From: Micromonospora sp. H61
GTDB lineage: Bacteria > Actinomycetota > Actinomycetes > Mycobacteriales > Micromonosporaceae
Assembly (NCBI RefSeq): GCF_018070325.1
Contig: NZ_JAGPXY010000038.1
Span: 1 to 57,654 of the forward strand
DNA: 57,654 nt
Direction: 5' to 3'
A model generated the notes under the pieces. The model saw only the letters and a program-made list of their open reading frames with translations, had not been told where the DNA came from and ran no database searches. Made by a program: the position numbers and the translations under genes. Of the stretch, positions 52,453 to 57,654 are shown piece after piece. The first letter of the stretch is position 1; every line of letters begins with the position of its first letter.

Positions 52453-53499
52453 TCAGCCGGCCGGAACGGGCAGGACGTGCAGGGTCGCCGGACGGGCTCC
52501 GGTCCAGTCTGAGGTGACCGCGTAGACCCGGGCTTCGTTCGGCGCCCAGGCCAGCCCGCCGGCACTGAGTTCATCGCCCAACTCGTAGCGGGCCTGTTCG
52601 GTGCCGTCCGCCGCGAACACGAAGACGTCCGGGGCGTAGGCGGCGTCGGCGCCGGCGACGATCCGGGTGCCGAGACGCGACAGCTCGACTGCTCGCGGGT
52701 ACGGACCGGTGGCGTACGTCGCGGTGGGGGTGGCGATGTCGGCGAACGGGAACGCCTGCACCAGCGGTGGGGAGCCGGCGGCCGTGTAGAGGGTGGTGCC
52801 GGTCGGGTCGAGGGCGATGTCGCGCAGGTTGCTGCCGACGGCCGAGAACTGGTTGGTCCGCAGCATGGTCAGCGCTCCTGCGGCGCCGATCTCGTATGCG
52901 TACACCGACGCCGGGCTCAACCCCGGCTGACCGGCGAGCAGCACCGCCCGGTTCTGAGCGGCGGCGGCCAGCAGCGGAGCGTAGTAGAAGTCCTCGCTGA
53001 CCACGCCGGTGCTGAGGCGGGCCGGCTGACGGCCCAGGTCGATCCGGCCGATGTTGCCGCCCCACTGGTCACAGCCGTAGCCGAACCACAGGTACCGGCC
53101 GGTCAACGCCAGCGACGACGGGCACTCGCCCGCGCCGGTGTCGTACCGGGCCGACTCGATCAGCGAGCCGGTGTCGAAGGCGGCGATGGCGTTGGCGGTG
53201 GGCAGCGCCACGTAGAGGGTCCGCCGGTCGGCGCTGAGCAGCAGGTCGGTGGGGCCGGGCAGGCCCGACAGGGTGCCGACCACGGTGCCGGTCGCGCTGG
53301 TCACCACGACATCGGTGGCGGAGCTGCCACCGCTGACGAAGACCCGGTCACCGGCCGACACCACGTCGGCCACGGTGCTCAGCGGCAGTGGGGTGGCGGT
53401 CGGCGCGGCGGCCGCCTGGGCGTGGCCCGGGGCCGCGCCGGTGAGCAGCCCGGCGGTCAGCGCCGCCAGTGCCAGGGTGAGGGCTCTTCTGATCTGCAA
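52453..53499 (-). CDS. Secreted beta-propeller-like protein
   Basis: A TTG at 53499 with GAAAGGA 7 nt upstream gives LQIRRALTLALAALTAGLLT, a clean Sec signal peptide ending near GHAQAAAAP. The ATG further up would add 21 residues ahead of it. The mature ~315 residues are repeated strands of the YVTN/WD-like kind: SADRRTLYVALPTANAIAAFDTG, PTGTTLYTAAGSP, LGTRIVAGADAA, PNEARVYAVTS. That fits a six- or seven-bladed extracellular propeller of ligand-binding type. No catalytic motif is seen. It is a single-gene unit divergent from the HIT gene. Confidence 0.72.
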   Translation of the reverse strand: MQIRRALTLALAALTAGLLTGAAPGHAQAAAAPTATPLPLSTVADVVSAGDRVFVSGGSSATDVVVTSATGTVVGTLSGLPGPTDLLLSADRRTLYVALPTANAIAAFDTGSLIESARYDTGAGECPSSLALTGRYLWFGYGCDQWGGNIGRIDLGRQPARLSTGVVSEDFYYAPLLAAAAQNRAVLLAGQPGLSPASVYAYEIGAAGALTMLRTNQFSAVGSNLRDIALDPTGTTLYTAAGSPPLVQAFPFADIATPTATYATGPYPRAVELSRLGTRIVAGADAAYAPDVFVFAADGTEQARYELGDELSAGGLAWAPNEARVYAVTSDWTGARPATLHVLPVPAG

Positions 53500-53627
53500 G
53501 CTTGGTCCTTTCGGAGCATCGACGCGCACGCCGACGGCCGGGATCACCCAGTGTTCATCCATTCACGTAGATGATTACCACAGCCGATTCACGCGTGGGG
53601 GGCGCCGGGACGCGCGAGGCCGCCGCA

Positions 53628-53633
53628 TAGCCT
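53628..53633 (+). promoter_or_regulatory. Putative leaderless -10 (TAGCCT) of the HIT gene
   Basis: It ends 6 nt before the ATG at 53640. Confidence 0.45.
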
Positions 53634-53639
53634 GGCCCG

Positions 53640-54062
53640 ATGAGCGGTTGCGTGTTCTGCGGGATCGTGACGGGCGAGGTGCCGGCGTTCCGGGTGGCCG
53701 ACACCCCGGACGGGGTGGCGTTCCTGGACACCCGGCCGGTGTTCAAGGGGCATGTCCTGGTGGTGCCCCGGGTGCACCTGGTGACCCTGCAGGAGTTGCC
53801 GGCCGACCTGCTGCCCGACTACTTCGCCATGGTTCAGCGACTGGCGGTGGCGGTGGAGACCGCCCTGGGCGCCGGTGGGACCTTCGTGGCGATGAACAAC
53901 AAGGTGTCCCAATCGGTGCCCCACCTGCACACCCACGTGGTCCCGCGCACCAAGGGCGACGGGTTGCGGGGCTTCTTCTGGCCACGTACGCGGTACGACG
54001 ACGACACCGAGGCCCAGACGTACGCGGACCGGATCGCGGCGGCGCTCCCCGGCGGGGCCTGA
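53640..54062 (+). CDS. HIT family protein
   Basis: The 140-residue histidine-triad protein starts MSGCVFCGIVTGEVPAFRV, with C4 and C7 forming half of a possible zinc site. The active motif is HLHTHVV (H95, H97, H99). These enzymes hydrolyse or transfer nucleotide monophosphates (Ap4A, adenylyl-amides). The substrate is unknown. TAGCCT lies 6 nt upstream. Confidence 0.92.
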   Translation: MSGCVFCGIVTGEVPAFRVADTPDGVAFLDTRPVFKGHVLVVPRVHLVTLQELPADLLPDYFAMVQRLAVAVETALGAGGTFVAMNNKVSQSVPHLHTHVVPRTKGDGLRGFFWPRTRYDDDTEAQTYADRIAAALPGGA

Positions 54063-54137
54063 CTCACTGTCACCCGGGTAAGGAAGGTGGACCCTCCGGT
54101 GTTACACGCTGGGAGTGGTACGAGAGGAGATCCCACC

Positions 54138-54800
54138 GTGTTTTTGCGCCGTATGAACGCCGATATGGTCTCGCCCGACCAGGCCCTGCCGGGCCGTCCG
54201 ATCGCCATGCCGGTCGCCGACCGCCACGAGGTGCTGGGCACCCCGTTGAAGGGCCCGTTCCCTGAGGGCCTACAGGTCGCGGTCTTCGGCATGGGCTGTT
54301 TCTGGGGTGCCGAGCGGCTGTTCTGGACGCTGCCCGGCGTCTACACCACGTCCGCCGGTTACGCGGGTGGCATCACCAAGAACCCGACGTACGAGGAGAC
54401 GTGTTCCGGCCGGACCGGGCACGCCGAGGTCGTCCAGGTGGTGTACGACCCCAGCAAGATCAACTATGAGGATCTGCTGAAGGTCTTCTGGGAGAACCAC
54501 GACCCGACCCAGGGCATGCGCCAGGGCAACGACGTCGGTACCCAGTACCGCTCGGCGATCTACACGACCACCGACGAGCAGCGGACCATCGCGGAGTCGT
54601 CCCGGGACGCGTTCCAGCCGATCGTGACGCGGGCCGGCAAGGGTGAGATCACCACTGAGATCGCCCCGCTCGGCAGCTACTACTTCGCCGAGGACTACCA
54701 CCAGCAGTACCTGGCGCCGACCAAGAACCCGAACGGGTACTGCAACCACGGCCCGAACGGCCTGAGCTGCCCGGTCGGCGTGGCCCGTGTCGCCGGCTGA
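54138..54800 (+). CDS. msrA: Peptide-methionine (S)-S-oxide reductase
   Basis: MsrA repairs oxidised methionine in proteins. A GTG at 54138 behind AGGAG starts the 220-residue protein. The catalytic site is FGMGCFWGAERLFW (C54), followed by GYAGG, TGHAEVVQVVYDP and FWENHDPTQGMRQGND. The C-terminal NGYCNHGPNGLSCPVG supplies resolving cysteines. An N-terminal extension of ~40 residues before the core is normal for MsrA in actinobacteria. Confidence 0.93.
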   Translation: MFLRRMNADMVSPDQALPGRPIAMPVADRHEVLGTPLKGPFPEGLQVAVFGMGCFWGAERLFWTLPGVYTTSAGYAGGITKNPTYEETCSGRTGHAEVVQVVYDPSKINYEDLLKVFWENHDPTQGMRQGNDVGTQYRSAIYTTTDEQRTIAESSRDAFQPIVTRAGKGEITTEIAPLGSYYFAEDYHQQYLAPTKNPNGYCNHGPNGLSCPVGVARVAG

Positions 54801-54840
54801 GTCGAGGCGTTAGCCTGATTCGGACACATGGGAGGGCACG

Positions 54841-55182
54841 ATGAGCGGCGACAGCGTTAGCCGTCCGCACGGTTACGCAAAGCCGGTCGTCGTGCCCGAA
54901 ACCCTTGATCAGCTTTGCGGACCCACGTCCGGGGTGATAGACCTGCCACGCCACTTGAAGTGGTCCGGCAACTCTCGTTACGACCTTGCGCAGCCCGGAC
55001 GTATTGGCGACCTGTACCGGACGGTCCTCAACGAGGCTGCCAGTCCGGCCGACCTCTACACCTACGTCAGCCGCGACTCGCTGATCCAACTCTGGCCGTC
55101 GATGTGGTTACCTCAAGCCGTGCGCCAAGCCTGGGAAGAGTGCTTTCCCGAACTCCGCAGCGCCCCTCGACGCGCCGCCTGA
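54841..55182 (+). CDS. Putative antitoxin-like partner of the AbiEii-type nucleotidyltransferase
   Basis: The 113-residue protein follows GGGAGGG 5 nt upstream. Features include GYAKPVVVPETLDQLCGP, LPRHLKWSGNSRYDL and LYRTVLNEAASPADL. It ends with a helix, LIQLWPSMWLPQAVRQAWEE, and a basic tail. It stops 3 bp before the nucleotidyltransferase gene, so the two are translationally close. Actinobacteria often place such a ~110-residue protein ahead of AbiEii-like enzymes, as I recall; this is why I suspect an antitoxin or partner. No DNA-binding domain is obvious. Confidence 0.55.
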   Translation: MSGDSVSRPHGYAKPVVVPETLDQLCGPTSGVIDLPRHLKWSGNSRYDLAQPGRIGDLYRTVLNEAASPADLYTYVSRDSLIQLWPSMWLPQAVRQAWEECFPELRSAPRRAA

Positions 55183-55185
55183 ACG

Positions 55186-55839
55186 ATGCTGCCGAGCCAC
55201 ATCAAGATCACCCGAGTCGCACTCGCGACTGCCGGCCGATTTGGCTTCGCCTTGGCCGGTGGCTACGCGGTGAGCGCGCACGGCATGGGCAGTCGACTCA
55301 GCGGCGATGTGGATCTCTTCACGGCCTGGCACCTACGCGCCTCGTTCCCGGAAGCGGTCGACAACGTCATCATCGCTCTGGAAGAGCACCAATACGCGGT
55401 CACCGCCCTGATTCGGAACGACACGTTCGCCCGTCTGCTCGTCGCGGACCAGAATGATCCAGACGGAGAGCCGGACAAGCTGGAGATGTCGGCGGACTGG
55501 CGAGCGCACGACCCCGTGATGTCCGCCGTCGGCCCTGTCCTCCATCCCGACGACGCCGTCGCCAACAAGATGTGTGCGCTCTTCGGCCGCGCCGAAGCTC
55601 GGGACTACCTCGACGTGGACGCCGCCCTCCTCAGCGGCCGGTACACGAGGCAACGTCTGCTCGAGCTGGCGGCAGCTGCGGATCCCGGCTTCGAGCCGCG
55701 TGCCTTCGCAGACGCCCTGGGCGCGTTGACCCAGATCACGGACGCGGACTTCGACTGCTACGGGATACCGCCCGCCGAGCTACCCGCTCTCCGCGAGCGT
55801 TTCGCGCACTGGCGACGCGAGCTCACCGACGCTCCGTAG
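55186..55839 (+). CDS. AbiEii/MenT-like nucleotidyltransferase (putative toxin)
   Basis: The 217-residue protein has the compact nucleotidyltransferase pattern of AbiEii/DUF1814 proteins: ALAGGYAVSAHG (25-33), then RLSGDVDLFT with the metal-binding aspartates D41 and D43, then NKMCALFGRAEARDYLDVDAAL with the later RDxxD-type motif. Toxins of this family (MenT) add nucleotides to tRNA and stop translation. The paired gene 3 bp upstream would be the antitoxin. The pair looks slightly less GC-rich than its neighbours, which fits recent arrival, but I did not measure it. Confidence 0.75.
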   Translation: MLPSHIKITRVALATAGRFGFALAGGYAVSAHGMGSRLSGDVDLFTAWHLRASFPEAVDNVIIALEEHQYAVTALIRNDTFARLLVADQNDPDGEPDKLEMSADWRAHDPVMSAVGPVLHPDDAVANKMCALFGRAEARDYLDVDAALLSGRYTRQRLLELAAAADPGFEPRAFADALGALTQITDADFDCYGIPPAELPALRERFAHWRRELTDAP

Positions 55840-55932
55840 GCACAACGGCTGATACCGCGTCCACCCGCAATGCCTGCTGCCCGGCCACCGAGTAGTTGGG
55901 GCATTCCCGTTCGGCCCTGTGATCGAAATCCG

Positions 55933-55960
55933 TTGCCGAGCCCGACGAGAACTCGATAAC
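55933..55960 (+). promoter_or_regulatory. Candidate promoter of the rnz leader
   Basis: TTGCCG (55933-55938) and GATAAC (55955-55960), 16 nt apart, resemble a sigma-70-type pair. The expected start near 55967 is only ~10 nt before a strong ribosome-binding site. Confidence 0.4.
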
Positions 55961-55975
55961 GTGGCCGTACACGTG

Positions 55976-56032
55976 AAAGGAGGTGGTCCAGACTTGTATA
56001 GCAATCGGACTCGTGAGGTGGCTGTCAGCTAG
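55976..56032 (+). CDS. Twelve-codon leader peptide with a near-perfect Shine-Dalgarno
   Basis: AAAGGAGGTGG (55976-55986) closely complements the 3' end of 16S rRNA. Eight nt further a TTG (55994) opens the frame MYSNRTREVAVS, closed by TAG at 56030-56032. Such a strong site for such a short frame suggests that translation of the leader itself is regulatory. A competing GTG frame (55984) would give a different 22-residue peptide but is too close to the ribosome-binding site. I consider the TTG frame likelier; that it is translated is inference. Confidence 0.45.
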   Translation, partial: KGGGPDLYSNRTREVAVS

Positions 56033-56194
56033 CCGCTGTCCTCGACAGTGAACGGCTCGCCGTAAGGCGGGCAGCAGCAACATCGTCGAGACCGTGTGGC
56101 AGCGGTGCGGCGAATCCACGACAGCCACCCGACCCCCGGGGTGCCGGCCAAGTCCAGCCGGCCCGCGCACATGCGCGGAGCGCCCCGGGGGTCG
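56017..56194 (+). ncRNA. Structured leader RNA (possible attenuator) upstream of the RNase Z-like gene
   Basis: Several exact complementary segments occur. GGTGGCTGTC (56017-56026) pairs with GACAGCCACC (56120-56129). AGCCG-CTGTC-CTC-GACAG-TGAA-CGGCT forms a hairpin at 56031-56057. CGCC-GTAA-GGCG, with a GNRA loop, lies at 56058-56069. CGACCCCCGGGG (56130-56141) pairs with CCCCGGGGGTCG (56183-56194), enclosing GCCGGC/GCCGGC and a CGCGCA/TGCGCG hairpin. The last stem abuts the first and ends 22 nt before the gene. The leader peptide's last codons overlap the first strand of the 10-bp stem. Confidence 0.6.
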
Positions 56195-56216
56195 CTCCAT
56201 ATCCGCGGGAGTGGCG

Positions 56217-57146
56217 ATGTCCATGCGCGAGCTGGTGGTGCTGGGGACGGCCAGCCAGGCGCCGACCCGTCAGCGCAACCACAACGGGTACGTGTTGCGC
56301 TGGGACGACGAGGTGATCCTCTTCGACCCGGGTGAGGGCAGCCAGCGTCAGCTCCTGCACACCACTGTCACCGCCACCGACCTGACCCGGATCTGCGTCA
56401 CCCACTTCCACGGCGACCACTGCCTGGGCCTGCCCGGCACTATCCAGCGGCTCTCCCTGGACCGGGTGGCCCACCCGGTCGCCGTGCACTTTCCCGCCGG
56501 CGGCGCCGAATACTTCGCCCGGCTGCGGTACGCCACCTCCTTCTACGAGACCGCCGAGCTGCGGGTCGAGCCCATCGAGGCGGACGGGCAGCGGATCGCC
56601 CTGCGCTGCGGCACGCTGGAGGCACGCCGGCTCCGGCACCCCATCGAGACGTACGGCTACCGGCTGGTCGAGCCGGACGGGCACCGGATGCTGCCGGAGA
56701 AGCTGGCCGCGTACGGCATCGTCGGGCCGGCCGTCGGCGAGCTGATCCGAGTCGGGCACCTCGACCTCGACGGACGCCGCGTCACCCGGGCCGAGGTGAG
56801 CGTTCCCCGGCCGGGGCAGCGGTTCGCGTTCGTGATGGACACCGGCCTCTGCGACGGGGTGTACGCCCTCGCCGAGCACGCCGACCTGCTGGTCATCGAG
56901 TCGACGTTCCTGGAGTCGGAGGCCGCGCTCGCCGCCGAGGTCGGCCACCTGACCGCGGCGCAGGCCGCCCGGGTGGCGACCGAGTCCGGGGTACGCCGAC
57001 TCGTGCTCACTCACTTCTCCCAGCGCTACCCCGACCCGCGCCGGTTCCACGACGAGGCGCGCGCGCACTTCGACGGCGAACTGGTCATCGCCGAGGATCT
57101 GACCACGGTGCAGCTTCCGCCGCGCCGGGTAGCCTCGGCCGGGTGA
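56217..57146 (+). CDS. rnz: Ribonuclease Z-like metallo-beta-lactamase-fold protein
   Basis: The 309-residue protein starts at ATG 56217 behind GGGAG. It begins ELVVLGTASQAPTRQRNHNG, followed by FDPGEGSQRQ and the zinc-binding THFHGDHCLGLPG (H63, H65, D67, H68). Later LRHPIETYGYRLVE, FVMDTGLCDG and LVLTHFSQRY supply the remaining ligands. tRNase Z cuts 3' trailers from tRNA precursors. The actinobacterial type is recognised from the RNHNGY start. Expression may be controlled by the structured leader. Its stop overlaps the next start by 4 bp. Confidence 0.85.
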   Translation: MSMRELVVLGTASQAPTRQRNHNGYVLRWDDEVILFDPGEGSQRQLLHTTVTATDLTRICVTHFHGDHCLGLPGTIQRLSLDRVAHPVAVHFPAGGAEYFARLRYATSFYETAELRVEPIEADGQRIALRCGTLEARRLRHPIETYGYRLVEPDGHRMLPEKLAAYGIVGPAVGELIRVGHLDLDGRRVTRAEVSVPRPGQRFAFVMDTGLCDGVYALAEHADLLVIESTFLESEAALAAEVGHLTAAQAARVATESGVRRLVLTHFSQRYPDPRRFHDEARAHFDGELVIAEDLTTVQLPPRRVASAG

Positions 57147-57652
57147 CCGTCACGCTCCGCCCCGCGACCGAAGGCGACCTGATGGCGGTGGGTGCCCTGC
57201 ACCAGCGCTCCCGGGCCGCCGCGTACTCCGCCTTCCTGCCGGCCGTGGCGCTGGCCGACCCGACACCGGAGGCGATGGGGCGATACTGGGTCGAGCGGTG
57301 GATCTGGGAGCGGGACACCCACCGGATGACAGTGGCCGAGCGGGCCGGGGCGATGGTCGGGTTCAGCCACCTGGGCCCGGACGACGAGGACGACCCCGCC
57401 ACCGGGCTGCTCAACGCGATCCACCTCGACCCTGCCGAGCAGGGCCGGGGCGTCGGCCGCACCCTGATGGTAGACGCCCTGGACGCCATGCGGGCGCAGG
57501 GTTGGCGGCGTGCCGTGCTCTGGGTGCTGCGGGACAACGCCCACGCCCGCTCGTTCTACGAGCGCGGTGGCTGGACCCCCACCGGCGACGAACGGGACGA
57601 GACAATCGGGTCGTCCCCGGCCCGACAGCTCCGCTACACCCGCCCCCTCTGA
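57143..57652 (+). CDS. GNAT family N-acetyltransferase
   Basis: The GTG at 57143 overlaps the rnz stop (GTGA). The 169-residue protein has the GNAT fold: VTLRPATEGDLMAVGALHQR at the N-terminus, HLDPAEQGRGVGRTLM (acetyl-CoA pyrophosphate loop) and RRAVLWVLRDNAHARSFYER. The acceptor is unknown; a RimI/aminoglycoside-type assignment is not possible. It is translationally coupled to rnz. The gene is complete, ending two bases before the window edge. Confidence 0.85.
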   Translation: MTVTLRPATEGDLMAVGALHQRSRAAAYSAFLPAVALADPTPEAMGRYWVERWIWERDTHRMTVAERAGAMVGFSHLGPDDEDDPATGLLNAIHLDPAEQGRGVGRTLMVDALDAMRAQGWRRAVLWVLRDNAHARSFYERGGWTPTGDERDETIGSSPARQLRYTRPL

Positions 57653-57654
57653 GC

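Noticed and set aside
55970..55990. Similarity to the 3' end of 16S rRNA
   Set aside because: It is the complement of that end, that is a Shine-Dalgarno, and no other rRNA sequence is nearby.
56017..56194. T-box, cobalamin, SAM, ydaO or M-box riboswitch
   Set aside because: None of the conserved core sequences of these classes that I know are visible, and the gene is not a usual target.

Overview
This window looks like chromosomal DNA of a high-GC actinomycete, most likely Micromonospora or a close relative. The reasons are the very high GC content, frequent GTG/TTG starts, leaderless promoters, a WhiB regulator, coenzyme F420 genes, a mycothiol amidase and dispersed 'gatcttgcactt'-type palindromes. 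No rRNA, tRNA, CRISPR array, prophage or insertion sequence was seen.

Layout. 1-1273: DUF3499 protein (cut by the window edge), a degenerate zincin and WhiB2. 1729-3802: a small secreted/DUF4331 operon. 3965-9835: F420 biosynthesis (fbiC, then fbiA-fbiB across a proline-rich membrane protein). 9866-15953: an ArsR-like regulator, a hypothetical/NUDIX divergent pair, mannose-1-phosphate guanylyltransferase, a GT4 glycosyltransferase and a TIGR03089 protein. 16081-20776: acetoacetyl-CoA synthetase, thioesterase, membrane protein, Bcr/CflA exporter. 21084-25267: an operon of ECF sigma factor, zinc-finger anti-sigma protein, ABC ATPase and two membrane proteins, with a CRP-type dyad upstream. 25395-30989: a hypoxia/dormancy island with a DevS-like heme-sensor kinase, DevR, two Acg-type nitroreductases, a DoxX-like protein, a broken universal stress protein and DevR-box-like palindromes. 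31132-40891: acyl-CoA dehydrogenase, UDP-glucose dehydrogenase, a 1631-residue membrane protein, purE and purK. 41013-53499: YyaL-type thioredoxin protein, GGDEF-EAL protein, small membrane protein, mca, DUF4307 protein, greA, ilvA, amidase, metB and a secreted propeller-like protein. 53640-57652: HIT protein, msrA, an AbiEii-type toxin-antitoxin candidate, an RNase Z-like gene behind a structured leader, and a GNAT acetyltransferase.

The gene order recalls two Mycobacterium tuberculosis neighbourhoods (from memory): Rv3258c-Rv3276c (DUF3499, zincin, whiB2, fbiA, fbiB, manB/C, glycosyltransferase, TIGR03089, fadE25, purE, purK) and Rv1079-Rv1084 (metB, greA, DUF4307, mca, small membrane protein, YyaL-like). 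They meet near 40.9-41.0 kb. The DevRS island, the sigma-ABC operon and the GGDEF-EAL gene look like insertions into this framework.

The least explained item is the leader at 55933-56216: a promoter-like pair, a near-perfect Shine-Dalgarno, a 12-codon open reading frame whose end lies in one strand of a 10-bp long-range stem, several hairpins, and a directly abutting 12-bp stem ending just before the RNase Z-like gene. It has the layout of a translation-coupled attenuator.
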